Source of the DNA: Gautieria morchelliformis
Taxonomy: Eukaryota; Basidiomycota; Agaricomycetes; Gomphales; Gomphaceae
Length of the DNA: 64,000 bases
Assembly (NCBI GenBank): GCA_015179125.1
Contig: WHVA01000206.1
Location: 1-64,000, forward strand
Direction of reading: 5' to 3'
In this document: one piece after another, positions 33,096 through 48,000 of the stretch
Layout: every line of letters begins with the position of its first letter
Numbering within the stretch: position 1 is the first letter of the stretch
The notes under the pieces: model-generated
The model's input: only the letters and a program-made list of their open reading frames with translations
Database searches by the model: none
Told to the model about the DNA's origin: nothing
Made by a program: the position numbers and the translations under genes

Positions 33096-33429
33096 CGAAG
33101 TGTGGTCGCTGTTTTTCGTTTTCTGTATCTTCTGTGTAAGAGTCACTTGGCTGTTCTGCGACTGGAATGTATGTTATGACCTGATCATTCATTCACGGTC
33201 AAGCTGTGCCCGATGCTGCCTGATGCTGTACGCCCACGCTCGGCTCTCATGAATGAGCCAAGACAGGTACACTATTGCCGAACCGACGCGACTGTCGAAC
33301 GTGCTCGATGGTTGCTAGCGTCTACATGTACCGTAGCACACAAACGTGGTTCTAATCATGACAGAGTATGACTTAGCACAGGACCGATAGTTCAGGAGCG
33401 CTGCTCCGATGGAAGATGCCGGAATTCCG

Positions 33430-33495
33430 CTACTTAATGCGGCGCTTCCACAATTTTTCCACCGTCGTTCCATCTCTATCTACCACAGTTCTCAA
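33430..33495 (+). promoter_or_regulatory. Pyrimidine-rich core promoter/leader of GAPDH
   Basis: A CT-rich stretch (cttccacaatttttccacc, ccatctctatctaccac) ends directly before the ATG in context caaATGG. Such tracts are typical of highly expressed fungal genes. No clear TATA box is seen. Confidence 0.5.
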
Positions 33496-35003
<1,508 letters not shown>

Positions 35004-35433
35004 AGATATTATTTGACTCCGAGTTATGAATACGGTTTCTTTCTCTCTCCATTGACCTTGTAGACCTTAAGCATAAGGTATAGAATAAACCTTTTCATTA
35101 TCTGCTGGATGGCTACCCATTACGGTCTGTTTGTAGCATTGTTTGTGATCTGTCACTGGCGGAGATTTGTCAGCGGCTTGAACTGAGAAGCTTTTGAGCT
35201 TGCACCTGGTCTGAACACCATACTGCACTGCTCTACTGTGCTATTCAACTTGTGTCGCCTAGGCTGCAGCGCTGCCATAGCTTCACATCATTCTTCTCGG
35301 GCTCCATCACGAAGCGCTTGCTATCTATAGTGCCACACTACTTTCTATAATGCTTGTAGCACCATTGCTGTGAACTGCTTTTATTGCTAGTACACGTATA
35401 TCAGTTTCTTCCAGCTTTTGCGCTGTCGCCATC
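35004..35433. other. GAPDH 3' UTR and RasGEF promoter
   Basis: The GAPDH terminator region contains a tagaataaacc signal at about 35080, a plausible polyadenylation element. CT-rich sequence precedes the next gene's ATG. Nothing else is seen. Confidence 0.5.
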
Positions 35434-38400
35434 ATGGCCACAGACTCCCCTTCTCGCGACACTCTCCCCTCCAGCGCCGAGCCTTCCTCAGACATCCCTG
35501 CCTCACCCCCTACGTCTGACGTTTCTAACGACATCCCGGCATCAGCCAACGAACGCCAAAATCTCCCTTCGCTTATCTTCCCACCCACTGGTGTCAGTCC
35601 CAAGGACAAGGCTGATTCAATAGCAGTCCCAACTGGCGCATCCCTACCGGCTCCAGAGAACGCAAAAACGAAGCTTTTGCCCATTCCCACGACGACGATC
35701 AATCACAAGAACCAGTCTCAAACATCTTTCTTCGTTCCTGGCTCCGGTGAAAACGCCAGCGGTGGTGAGCCCGAAGGACTTGCCCCGGAAATCGCGCAAG
35801 CGGATGTGTCGATTGCAGGTACGTGTTGCGTTTAGCGCATGTCGTTGCTTCGTGCTGATCTTGGGAAAGCCGATGGGAGCTTCGTGCAAACGACCTCTGC
35901 GCTTGCCGCGCGTGAGCTCAAGAAATGTTACGACAGGATTCTGGGGGTGGGAGCTGGCGCCCAGGGCCTCGTGCGCTCGCCATATGCAATTACAGCCGTT
36001 CCCGATGAACACGGGACGTTAGTTTTTCGGATCAGGTGAGAACATTCCAGATAACTGTATGGCGTCCGAGCTAAGTTGCCATGAAGCCATCGGGCTGCGC
36101 ACGATCTGCCTACAGAGCAGTTGTCTTCCTCGGACCCTTCAACGAGTCCCTCAACTGGACATGCTGGAGGTAGTCGCCGCAAGGCGCGCCTCAGCGTGCA
36201 TGACTTTCTTCCATCATCTATCTTCAAGCCAAGTACTGAGAGTATTCCGTCACAACACACCCCCACAGGTCTGGCTTCCGGTTCGACGCCCCCTAGCCAC
36301 ATGTCTCAGACCATATCACACGGCCGTCGGAAATTGCGAAAAACCCGTTCCAATTCCGACTTGCAGTCTCGTGGTGCCGGATTTGGTGCCAATTCAGGCG
36401 GGGATAATGGAGGCCATATGAGCCCTCCTCCACGGTCTGAGCCGTTTTCGATTGAGATTCGAGACGAATTAACGGCTGGCGCCGATCCGTTCGGTCAAGT
36501 TCTCGGGTGGTCGTCAGAGCTTGCCGTAGACACAAGGCCCCCAGTTCGTGCGAGATCTTCGACTGTTCCTGTAGCCGACGATCGTCGCGAACCACTGGAG
36601 GATCTCTTACCCGCGGAGAAACTGGACACGCGACGGCCACCTGCCTCTACCTCTGCCGCGTTGAATAGCACGACAGAGGAAACTAGCGGCACGCCATTTG
36701 GCGACGGCGTGCGTTATACTGCTCCCCTGCAGCGTTCCTCCAGCTCGCTCTCGTCCCACCCACCTCAGTTACGAGAGATGCAGTCCTTTGAATCTGGACT
36801 CACAGCAAAAATCGGCGATGATCTCAACGGCGTGCCGGCTACTCCAAAGTCCAAGTCACAAGCAGGTGACAATAGGGACGTAGCATTCCTTGCCGCCAAA
36901 AATCAGGCTCGGTTTTCCACGGCAGTTTTTGACGTGCTTCAAACGTATACGGGTCTACCGCTCCCATCAGCGTTTCTTTCGGCTCCCCCCACCGGCGCTA
37001 CAATCAAACTTTCCTTCGCTGACTCTGCTAATCCCAAGGACGATCCTCGTTTTGTGATCTGGGGTGAAGTCCAACCGCAAGGGACATATGTAGATGACGC
37101 CTCGCTCTCGCAAAGCAGCCATACCGACCTATCCACTTCGGCACCCTCCCTAGCTTCGGGTTCGGGGGCACGGAAACGTAACAACGCTCGATCACCACAA
37201 CTGTTGAATGATGCTCCCCAGCTGGTGATCAAGGGTGAAGCCGAGCCTCAAGCTATGATAGTGGCAGCATCGGTTGAACGTTGGATTGCCCAACTCACGT
37301 CGCAGTTCGACTACGATGAGTTGCTGAATTGCCTCTTGACTTACCGGACATACATTTCCCCCGTTGATCTGTGCCATCTCCTCATTTGTCGGTTCCATTG
37401 GACGCTCGAGAGCTCTAGCTCAACGCAAGACGACACGGTCAGGCGAATTGTCGGCGTTCGAACGTTTATTGCCATTCGATACTGGCTCCTCACCTTCTTC
37501 CGCGAGGATTTTCTGCCCAACGAAAAACTGTGTTCCTTGTTTGCTTCCTGGCTTAATACCCTGTCCAAAGACCCGGCATTGAAAGAACGTCCGGATGTAT
37601 TAGTGAGTTCTTTACTACACCCTCTGGCTTTGTCGGCTTATTCCTGCTTCCATAGAATATTGTTCGAAAACTGAAGAGGGTTGCGAGGGAATGTAAAGCA
37701 GCGCATTCGCGGCAGGGTCGATCAGGCGTTGGGCGTCCTTCAATGGACTCCAAATTGCCATCAAAGCCACCCACCGGTGATGATAATGCTCAAAGTACAA
37801 CCTTGGGAAACCAGTCTAATGATGGTGGTCACAAGTTAGATGCAGAGGTTGATGATTCAGACGTGGACCTCGACTTCAGTTCAGCTGCAAATTCGCGGTA
37901 TGCTGACGCTTTGAATAGCGATGAAGCCAGGGGGTCACCCATGCCCGCGTTCACTCCACCGACGTTCTCTGCCCCTCATTTGCAAGGCAGATCTAGCGCC
38001 ACTCCGTCTGCGAACACCATTTTACTTTCGCAACCTCTGTCCATGACTATCCTTGGCCATGTCAAGTCATCAAAACCTGGCACAGATACGCCGTTGACGC
38101 AGACCCCGACTTCGCTTCCTGTACAACACAGCGCAATCTCCCGTGCATTTGTCAACACGATTGGGAGACTTGGAAGGTGGAAACGCGTGCTTAACGCGCG
38201 GTCCAGTGTCACTCCTCCTCATTGCGGCGTCATGTCAGCATTCGATTTAGAATTGAATGCAACCGGTGATCTTCTCGCTGTCCGCGGAGGAGTTGAAGAA
38301 TATCTGAAAATGCTCAACCTCTCCCCCCCACTCCTTCCTGGTGCGGAGCCAACAGGAGGTAGTGCCACCTACCCAGTCGACAGCGAGCAGCCATCACGCC

Positions 38401-40585
38401 CCCCTGGCTTAGAATCTTCTACTGTAAACGGGACAAAAGGTAACTCGACCTCGTCCGGGTCGCCGTCGTCTGTGCAACTTGACGCTTTGAACGAGGATGC
38501 CGAAGATGTAGGGATCGATTCTAGTGTTTCCCCTCATATTCGGGACTCGCAAGGCAGTCAATTCACTGAGTCTGAACTCACAGGTGACTCCAGCCAGCTG
38601 CCCTCGGAGATATCTCCCCCATCTCGTTGGGCGCCTGATGTTGTCTCTCTCGACGACTATGACTTGTCTGACTCGGATTCTAGTTGGCATCCCCCAGCAA
38701 AGCTGCGGCGATTGCCCCGCCGACTTCCTCTTCGAAGAGACTTTCAATTCGTACGCCGTTCGGTCGAAAGTGTATCATCTATGGGCATTCGCTCTCAGTC
38801 TTCCTTGGCCTCGTCTGTCAAGTCCGTAGTTTCCCGCCAAAGCTCCCATTCTACTGGGCGCCCGCTCGTCACTGCCCATTTTCATCAATGGCAGATTGAA
38901 CTGATATCTGACGATGAGGATGAGGCTGGCGATGCGGAGGCTGCTTTGCGCCGCTTAGAGGGACAAATCGACTTGAATCGTCAGCGGGAAAAGGACATGA
39001 AGGTCGGCCGTTGGCTGAAAACTGCGGCCAGGCGGCACCACCGTGGTAGCATCAGTAGCACCCGTTCGGGAAGTCAGTTCTCGGAAGCAGAAAATGTCGA
39101 TGATGAGGAGTGGGTTAAACGTGATTTGGCTGACAAGGAAGACGTGACCATCTCGGTGGACTCGGTCCAGACGTCCACCTTAGGTGCGACCGATATCGAG
39201 TCACCCAAAGATTCCAACATGGAGTCACCCCCTGCACCCCTTAGTCCTGTGACTGACAGAATACCCGTCGGTGCCGCATCTGAAAGGGATCGATCGGGAA
39301 GTTTTGAGTCCGCTCATATTTCTGTCCCGTCACGCCCGAATTCACCACCCGTTTCCTCTGCCGGTATGGCTCATAAACCGTCTAAACTCGGCAGACCTGG
39401 CCGGAACCCCGCACCGTCCAAATTTGGCCCATCTCATATTCTTGCTACCCATCGGTCGTTCATCCTCATGCATCGTTCAGAAACTTTGGCACAGCAGTTT
39501 GCAATCATTGAGGCTGAACTTTTTGTCAAGATCAAATTCGAGGAGTTAGTTTCGCATCAATGGGGACAATCTCTGGAGGATGTCGATGTTAAAGACTGGG
39601 TGCAGTTTGTCAAAGACCGTGCGAGGCTAAAGAATCTGGGTAAACCGTTGGATTCAATCTCCTCTGCAAAACTCAGCGCAATCCTTGCTCTTCGTGCCCG
39701 ATTCGATCTCCTGGTTAACTTCACCTCTTCCGAAATTCTCCTTACGCATGTTAACGAGCGAGTCATGGTTGTTGAGAAATTTATTCGCATTGCTTGGGTA
39801 AGAATACCTTACTACATTGCAATGCATTTACTGACGTCCGCCCTACAGAAAGCGTATCTACACAATAACTACAGTACTTTGGTCTCTCTCATGGCAGGTT
39901 TACAGACTCGATGGGTGAATTTGGCGATGAGTCGCCATTGGCACAAGGTTGGCATCTGGGAACAGCGAGTATTTGATGATCTGAAGAAGTTCACTTCGCG
40001 CCCGGGAGAGTTTAAATATCTACGAAATGCGACCGCTGCGCTTATCGATGCCCGCCCATTGCATGCTGGGGTGCAGGATAACGTGAGTGCTTCGGGCGCT
40101 CTCAGTGGAGCTAGCGCCACGTCAAAGTCGAAGAGTTCCGAAATTCGTGACATACCTCCAGCCTGTGTACCGTTTTTAGGTATGTAACTCCAGGTGAAAA
40201 CGGTTTTTCACGCTGACGTTGTGTTTCAGGTGTATATCTTGCGCAACTGTACGAGTATGAAAGACTTCCCGACTTTATCGACCCCAGTGCACCGTCGGAA
40301 CCGGTGCTAATAGATGGCGAAACAGGAACACTTAGTCCTCCCTCGTATCCAGAGGCCTTCTTCAACCTGCAGCCACTACCTCGAGATTTGACCCTTGAGC
40401 CTTTGATCAATGTTCATAAGCAGAGGCTTATCGCTGGAGTCATCAAGTCCTTTGTCGCGGGTCAACATCTGGCTACCAATATTCCTTTCGAAGTGGACGA
40501 GAAGTGTTTCCAGAAATGCTTTCGTCTCCGTTCTCTCGATTCTGAAGCACTGCACAGAATTTCAAAGACATTTCCTGATTCTTAG
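35434..40585 (+). CDS. Large Ras-family guanine-nucleotide exchange factor
   Basis: It loads a Ras-type GTPase with GTP at membranes. My model of six exons (35434-35818, 35870-36035, 36087-37602, 37656-39797, 39849-40179, 40230-40585) gives 4,896 nt, 1,631 aa. The N-terminal 580 residues are Ser/Pro-rich and disordered. The RasGEF_N domain starts near residue 584 (LTSQFDYDELLNCLLTYRTY, then RTFIAIRYWLLTFFREDF). A long acidic/Ser-rich linker follows. The catalytic CDC25-homology domain covers about 1285-1610, with HRSFILMHRSETLAQQF, IAWKAYLHNNYSTLVSLMAGL, PPACVPFLGVYLAQL and the FIDP block. No SH3 domain is seen, unlike Cdc25p; an Lte1-like architecture is possible. The first two introns (51 bp each) need AAG acceptors and are the least certain. 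Confidence 0.9.
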
Positions 40586-40704
40586 ATCTACTTGTATCAT
40601 GTCGTTGTTTGTTTGTTTGTTTTGTTTCATCTAGCATCGCGTTATCCTAAGTATAGAATTGTGACATCGTCACTCGTGTGACGCAAGGCCCAAGCATCAC
40701 CACA

Positions 40705-41145
40705 ATGTCCCAATTTTTGGCCCAAATACGCTTTATAACTTCTGCCAGGCACAGAGCCCCACTCCAATCCCAGCAGACACGTTTTGTGTCGAGCTCACCG
40801 TATGGGAGAACGCATGTGTGGAAGCACCGTCGTCCAAAGCTTCCAAATCCTATTGTACCCATCTTCCCGCAACGGGTCGTACTGTCTGACGGATCGAGTT
40901 TTACACACTACACAACATCACCTCGATCACGCATCCGACTGACTCGCGACCTGACAAACAATCCGCTATGGAATAATGGGATGAACAAAGGGGGACTTTT
41001 TGAGGATGAGGAAGGGAGCAGCGGGCGGATGGGCAGATTTCGCCGGAAGTTTGAGGAGTTCTCAAGCAATCTGGATTGGGTTGCTGAGGAGGGCGAAGTT
41101 ACTAGTGAACTAGTGGAGCCGCCAAAGGAGGGCAAGACACAATGA
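40705..41145 (+). CDS. MRPL36: Mitochondrial large-subunit ribosomal protein bL31m
   Basis: This is a single exon of 146 aa. The first about 30 residues are basic and Ser-rich (FITSARHRAPLQSQQTRF), a likely mitochondrial presequence. The core reads RRPKLPNPIVPIFPQRVVL, then SDGSSFTHYTTSPRSRIRL and LTRDLTNNPLWN, matching fungal bL31m (yeast Mrpl36 type). It lacks the zinc-binding Cys of some bacterial L31. ATG at 40705 is chosen over an upstream GTG. It starts 120 bp after the RasGEF stop, and its stop is only 31 bp from the stop of the convergent MICOS gene. Confidence 0.88.
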   Translation: MSQFLAQIRFITSARHRAPLQSQQTRFVSSSPYGRTHVWKHRRPKLPNPIVPIFPQRVVLSDGSSFTHYTTSPRSRIRLTRDLTNNPLWNNGMNKGGLFEDEEGSSGRMGRFRRKFEEFSSNLDWVAEEGEVTSELVEPPKEGKTQ

Positions 41146-41176
41146 TCAGGAAGAGATATGTTCTATTGAAATGCAT

Positions 41177-42013
41177 CTATTTCAGATCACCACCTTTCTC
41201 CTCCACAGATGCGGCGTCCTTGACCTCAGCTTCCATTCTTCCCACCGCGCCCTGGCTCCATCCTAGTGCTTCCTGTAGCTTGAGCCCTGTTCCATCTTGC
41301 AATCCAATGATTGTGCGCTCTACACCTTTGGCAGCACTGTTCCTGGCCTTGACCCAGGCTTCCCGCGCGGCCGCAGATGTAGAAGCCATGTTCTGGTTTA
41401 GTTGATTATGTGCATCTGCAAGTGCTGGAGCATGAGCCCGTTCGAGTGATGAAAAGTACGATGAAAGATTATGTGTTGTCTTCGGAAGAAATTGGTTCAT
41501 GGAGATGAAGAACAACACGGGTGGAAGAGAAAATCGCAGAAAACGCGACCGGTTGCGGGCGAGGATGGAAGCAGTTAGTGTTGCAACACCAACATATAGC
41601 CCCCCAGGTGTGAGGGATTCGTCGACGGGAATGAGGGACTTCACGCGTCCTAAAATGTGTCAGTACCGACATGCCACTAAAGTGGTTGAGAGCTCACTTT
41701 CAACTGCGTGCTCGAGACCTATCCAACGATCAACAATACCTTGGACTCGGAAATGAGCATCATAGAGTGTAGAGGTGACAACACGGCGAGCAGCAGCTAT
41801 GTGTTCCTCTAGCACAGAATGTGTTTGTACGAGTATGAGCTCTTGTTCAGGCTGGGGATATATGGATGGCTGTGAACCTGGCAACTTAGTGACTGATTGA
41901 AAGCTGAAGGAAGATTTTACCTTCTGCCTAACCCTGTCTCCATTTCCAGACTAAAAGAATTGCCTTCAGCGAAACGCGGTTCCTTGGTGGTTCATGATGC
42001 TTACCAGAGACAT
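41177..42013 (-). CDS. MICOS subunit of the apolipoprotein-O type (MIC26/MIC27)
   Basis: This is an inner-mitochondrial-membrane protein of the MICOS complex that shapes cristae junctions. The exons 41177-41649 and 41698-41950 are secure. They carry SIYPQPEQELILVQ, VVTSTLYDAHFRVQGIVDRW, IGLEHAVERRVKSLIPVDES, LTPGGLYVGVATLTASILAR, and a second hydrophobic stretch FLRFSLPPVLFFISMNQFLP ending before KTTHNLSSYF. The C-terminus is an amphipathic, Ala-rich helix. I tentatively place the start in a 9-nt exon at 42005-42013 (MSL), which keeps frame (244 aa). However, the usual hydrophobic N-terminal segment of this family is not seen there, so the true start may differ. It is divergent to the PPR gene. 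Confidence 0.8.
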
Positions 42014-42312
42014 CCTTGGTTGACTTACGTAATTGCCATATTCTTTTTTTTTTCGGTGGGACTTATGCTTCCCCCGGCTTTGCTAGATTTGCTCAGTCAC
42101 CGTCTGGCTGTGTCGAGCAATATCTCTATTCCATATATCCATGCAATAGGTCGTATCAGACACGTTCAGCAACTAGCGGTTCATTATCCTGGTCCCACTG
42201 AGGAGAGCCATGATATACCTATGTTAAAAGCATCTCGTGGAGTAAGGTGTGTCTGTTATCAGTTATGTCGCCGTCTGACCCACCAAAATACCCTCTATAA
42301 TGCGCCATTAGA

Positions 42313-44946
42313 AGTGTGACACGAGATGGCTCCTTGAAAAGGGTACGCCAGGCCCAAGTCCAAGCCCTTGCAGAGCTGGAAGCTCGCGTGGCAGCTTTAA
42401 AAGACGCGACACCCGTGTCAATACCAGTTAGCCCTATGCTTATCGTCACCCTCCGTCACATACTCATACGTCCCAGAATGAGGAGACATCTGAAGGACCA
42501 CATCTACTGGAAGCAGAACTACGGGACATATACAAGGACCTGTTGTCGTTCTCCGAAGTAGAAACGCATGCTCCACAGGCGGCTGCTACTACGACTATTC
42601 ACAATGACCAGATTCCGGATCTCGTCCAGACTCTTGAGGGTCGATTACCTGCATTCGAAACGTCCATAGACGCCAGTGCAACGCAAACTGGGCTATCTTC
42701 CCAGCTTCTTGCTCGGATGCAGGCAGACCCATCGTCCTTAGGTCATGAACCCGGTCATAATAGTTCCTCACAGTATTCATTACTGCAGGAGAACGGATCT
42801 CCTCTACGACATATAATAAACCGTCTTCGCTCAGTCATAGACCAAATGGAGGCGACTTGGAGTACCGATGCAAGCTCGCTATCATCAGCGATCCACGTAC
42901 CCTTTGGAATGTTGTCGAATATAGAATGGCGTACACTTTTGCAGACATGTGTGAGCAACGACAGACGCCTCAAGAGTGCGTCGCCAGCTGACCTAATACT
43001 GACCAGCTTGATACCAAAGATGGGCTAGCCTCAGAAGGCGCGCTTGACCTTATGAAGGTAGGATTGCTGTGTTGGGTAAGACTCCTGTTTGACATTCTGC
43101 AGCGTTCAGGTCTCATACCATCAGATGAACAACATGACGCCGTTCTCAACATATATGCTACATGCGGTTTGGTAGAGGAGGCCGATGCGTTCTTTCGACG
43201 CCTGTCAATTGGTACGTGATCTTTAACCTCGTTGTATTCCTCTAACAGCCCATTCCGATCATCTCTAGATATGACTAGGGATCGTCAGCGTGATCTTGTC
43301 GTCAAGGCTCGTGTCAAAGCTAAGCGCTTAGACGATGCTTGTGCGCTCATTCACTCGCTCGAAAAGCAACTTACCCCCGCACCTATGCGAAGCTATACAC
43401 GCGTCATCCGAGCTCTGTTCTCACAGCGTGCTCCGGGATCAGAGCAGTATAAGGCTCTGGCCTGGGACATGTTTTCACACATGCGTTACGTAGCACATGG
43501 TACTCCTGATGAATTTCTCTACACAGTAATGATGCGGGCGTGTGCCGAATCAGCAGACCCCGAACCTGAACGTGCGCTCGATCTCTTCAAAGAGATGACC
43601 GTGGACAAGAACATCATCCCCACAACGTACACTTACAATGCCGTCATCCTTACGTGTGCTCGCTCGAAAAAATTTGCTCTAGAAGCGTTTCGACTCGCTC
43701 GAGAGATGCTCAACTCTCATCGTGATGCACATGGAGAGATACCAACACGTCTACGACCTGACAATGCAACGTTCTGTGCTCTCCTAGAGGCCGCAAAGCG
43801 CACTGGGGATTTACCACGAGCGCGGTGGATACTCGCTCAGATGATAAGTGATGCCCCAAATTTGCGGGAAGGCGAACGCCCCGTATATATCGATGAACGG
43901 GTCATGACGCATGTCTTCCATGCTTACGCATCGTACCGACCTCCCTTCCGTAGGAACGCTGTGCCATACGTGCCAGGTGGGGGAGCAGGAGACCCGGGAG
44001 ATCCTGGCTCTGAAATCCGTATCGGCGCATCAGAGAATCAAGTAAATGTGGCCGATCTTTCTAACCGTCAGGGAGTGCCGCAAAGTCACCAGGAGATTGT
44101 CAAAGAAGCCACCATCCTTTGGGAGAGGATGCTCGAAAATCGCGCGGCAGACAGCCCAAGTGATGTTTCACCACACCATCTGGTGTTCGGCCGTGTGTCG
44201 TTGACAACCACGCTGTTGAACGCGTATATGGCGGTGCATTATATACACTCCCCACCCTCAGCCGCATATAAGGTGTATGAGAATCTCTTTGGATCCCTGG
44301 GATTTCGCAGGGACGCCTTCACATACGTCCTTGCTCTTGAGGCGTATGCACAGGGAAAACGTGCCTCAAAGGAGGAGCTTCGGGTTGCTCTGTCTGTAGC
44401 CCGTGACATTTGGAAACGTTGGCGGCAGTTGGAAGATCTTGGGGTCAGTCAAATGTCAAATCATTCGAGCTCCGAAGGTGTGGACGCACGTATGGTGGAG
44501 AGAGCGTGGAGTGCAATGATGAGGCTACTCACTATGTAAGTAATCACACCTTTGAAGGAGCGCGCATGGCAACTTATATATATATATTCTGCAGCAACGA
44601 CCGTTTGGATGAAGCAGTTGATCTCATATATCAATTTGTTGATCGTTATCCGCCTCAGATTGTCAAACATCCTTCGCCTCCGGACCCAAGGCAGTCAACT
44701 AGAACATCACTTTACGCGGAAAGGCCAATCGTCCGCTTGACGGACCGCTCCACTATCCCGGAAGATCGTATTCCACCGTTCCTCACCTTTAGAGACCTAA
44801 ACACTCTCCACCATCGTGCCATCGCTGCGAAACGGCCGGATTATATCACATATATCACCTGGGTTGCCAGAGCTTATGAGGGGGCACTGAGACGAAGACG
44901 AGAGGGCACGCTGCGGCCAGTAATTAAATGTCACGACAATTCTTAA
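42313..44946 (+). CDS. Pentatricopeptide-repeat protein, probably mitochondrial
   Basis: This is an RNA-binding helical-repeat protein, presumably in mitochondrial RNA maturation or translation. Exons end or begin at about 42426/42477, 42950/43007, 43057/43103, 43211/43269 and 44535/44595, with the stop at 44946. SVTRDGSLKRVRQAQVQALA and AELEARVAALKDATP form a coiled N-terminal part. PPR-type helix pairs follow: QHDAVLNIYATCGLVEEADA; EFLYTVMMRACAESADPEPE with ALDLFKEM; TYTYNAVILTCARSKKFALE; DNATFCALLEAAKRTGDLPR; and AFTYVLALEAYAQGKR. The start is not resolved: an upstream open exon (to 42241) does not join in phase, so a presequence exon is probably missing from this model. It ends 62 bp before the convergent permease stop. 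Confidence 0.85.
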
Positions 44947-45008
44947 GCATATTCGAAAGTAAACTTATTACCCTATCGTGGGTATACATGATGAAATGTT
45001 AACAATCG

Positions 45009-48000
45009 TTATACCTTCATATCTTCTTTTATATCCTCCTTGGGATCACTCTCCTTGGAATCAGTGCCATGGTTCTCGAGGTCATTGTGACTCGCAGGTA
45101 AGTTAGAAACTGGGCCCTTGTAATGCTTTCTACCACCCAGGAAATACCAGACCCTTGTGAAAGGAACTTTTGTCAGCGACCAAATCATTGCGATATCATG
45201 AACACTCAACAGGCTGAGGAAGACGACACCGAGGGTTATTACACTGGCGTAATTCATGTTCTATTGATGGTTAGCAAGGTGGAATTCTAATTTATTTTAT
45301 TTTGTCTCACCAGGGCCGTGACAGGAACTATGTTCGGGAATGAGAAAATGACGCAGACGAAGCTGTCGCAAGGGTCTAGACTTAGATTGGTGCAACATGC
45401 ATACCATTGCTCGACATACCAAACCCAGCTATGTGACACCGTGAATAACGATATAACTGAGAGTGATCAATTAACGTACGAGGTGCATATTATGTTCGCA
45501 GCCCAACCAAGGAGGCCATCGCCCATGTAAAAAGGACCAGGCTTGAAGTTCACTTCTGGATGATTGCGATAGACGCGGCGAAGGACGATTCTAGATAAAA
45601 CTATCAGAACGTTGGCGTATCAGAGGTGTGATAACCTATTACGGGATTACGTAGGAGGAATCAAGGGCTGATCGTACCATTTAGCACTAGCCACAATTCT
45701 GTGCAGAGGAAAACACATACCCATAGCGGTCAAGCTGAAGATTGCGTTTGCAGCCACAGGACTTGCTAGGTCAAGAAGACCAGGCAAAAAGCTGACTAGG
45801 ACGACAACCCATACCGCATATAGCGGGGTCAGTGTGGTTTTATTGATACGGCCAAAGAGACCACGGTCTAGTGGTGGACATGGAAGATTATGTGTCGACA
45901 TCAGTAAATAACTACTTGCCAGGAAATCCATGGTCCCGTGAGAAGGCAAACACGGTGCGTGAATTCGCTTGAAGAGCCTACAATAATAGTTTCAGCAGTA
46001 TGGCCAAATATACATTTGGGGGACAGGTACAGTTCTGAGAGTAGAGATTGCTGGTCAGCGCAATGAAATTGCGACCAGCTGGTTTCCAAGACGTACTGAA
46101 CGACAGCAAAAGCAGTGAAGCACACGGGCGTCCACAAGATAAGTGCCCCCGTAGTTCCTATACGATCACTCATGATCTATGAAAAGTTTTAATAGTCTAA
46201 AACCAAGGCAACAGGGACTAAGCTACCTGAAGAAAGGCCGATCCAGATGGACCTGGCAAATTCGCCAGAGGACCACTGCATAAAATTAGGACGATGTTAA
46301 GTAGCCATCCGATTAAACCGGTGCCGATAACGGCGATAAATATTGCCGCTTCCAACAATGACTGATTTTAATATTGTCAACTTCAGAGAACTTGAATATG
46401 ATACCTGGCGCTGTTAACCAGTTAGCTTGTGTGGATGATTGTTATCATTGAAATTACCAGCATAGGCAGCTCGATGCACTTCTTCGCTAGAAAGGAAATG
46501 GAATATAAAGCGATGCAAGGTGGTCATGAACACAGCACTCACCATATGTGGGCTAGATCACAAGTCCATCAGAGCTACAAGGGAGGAAGTATTGTAAGGT
46601 GCTAACCTGTAGCATCGTAATCCTTATACACGTTTGTAAATTACAACCATTTCATAAGCAAAGGAGAAACTTTACCGTCATCTTCGTCCAGACCGAGTTA
46701 AGCGTGTTTTAATATCTTCGGCACAAGATTTTGCTGGACTCACCGTCCACTGTACGCTATACCCTTTTCTCAGATTATTTCGGCTTGTGAAGAAGAAAGA
46801 CTGTTACCTTAGTAACCCGAACAGAAATGCGAGTCCGTTGTTCCAACCTGTTGAAAGTCTCATAGTTTATCAGGTCAGCATCGACCATGACATACCTCCA
46901 GTTTGATTCACAAGTCCTGGCAGCTTTGGTTTGGACGACAAAGCGCTCTATTGAAAAGGTTGAAGACGTACCGTCGCTACCAAAAACATACTTCGCTGGA
47001 TGCATATCCTCTCGCTTGGTACAAGCAAGCACGACAATGATGATTACTAACTGGGATAAGCTGGTGTTCCCGGTCCATGGGGAAAAGCTTACGGATGGTC
47101 GCTCCGACGTTAATGAAAACGAAACCTTTGGTCATCCATGCAAGATGCCTTGTTGCTAATGAATTCTTTGGAAATATTGAATCTTGAAAACCAATCATTA
47201 TGACTGAATGACAATAGAGACATACAAGGAGGCCATGGACAACCAGAAGAGCCGCAAAGAGGGCAACGACTTTGCCTGGCGTGACTACATAACCAGGCTG
47301 TTCAAAGATGTTCAGTGCGATCATTTACAGGAAAAAGACGAAAAAGTTACGCGAGCTATAACTACCGCAGCCCATATCATGTTGCTTAATCCAAATTCAG
47401 TGGACCTTGAGGAAGAATATGTCAGGGCAAACATGGAAACTGAAATGGTTTATTTGAATCTAAGACTGAAACTCACGAAAGGCCCGCCACTTGCCCTGAT
47501 GGAAGGCGTAAGTCAACGAAAAAAACTCGAGTCCACTAAATTCACGAACCAAGTATGTTGAGCCATCCCACAACCTGACGAGCATGAGACTATTATTAGA
47601 ATGATAGTGGGTGGGACCTTACCCATCCGACCTAATGCCAATGCAAATAAGTAGAATTCATCAAGCAAAAGTCTTTGCTTACAATTGCACGATGTTTACG
47701 CGGAACCAATTGAGCAGACGCGGTGTATAAACCACCTTAATCCTTTTTGAATACCTTACAACGCTTCACAAGACTGACCCTACCATTTGTAGGGAATGCA
47801 GACACTGAAGAAGATTTAAACAACTGAGAGCACGAGTAAAAGAGCATAGAAAGACGGACCGATTTCCGCAATCGAGGCACCGAGAGTAAAACACATACAT
47901 GCGCCTACGGTGAATAAGGTAAGCGCAAAAGCCATTCCCAACATCCAAGTAAGCTGTGTGACCGATTATCCAGCACCACACAACAGAGGAGGGGCCGCCG

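Noticed and set aside
35836-36120. Separate short genes at 35747-36022 and 36059-36421
   Set aside because: These are alternate-frame shadows of RasGEF exons 2 and 3, which join in frame through two 51-bp introns.
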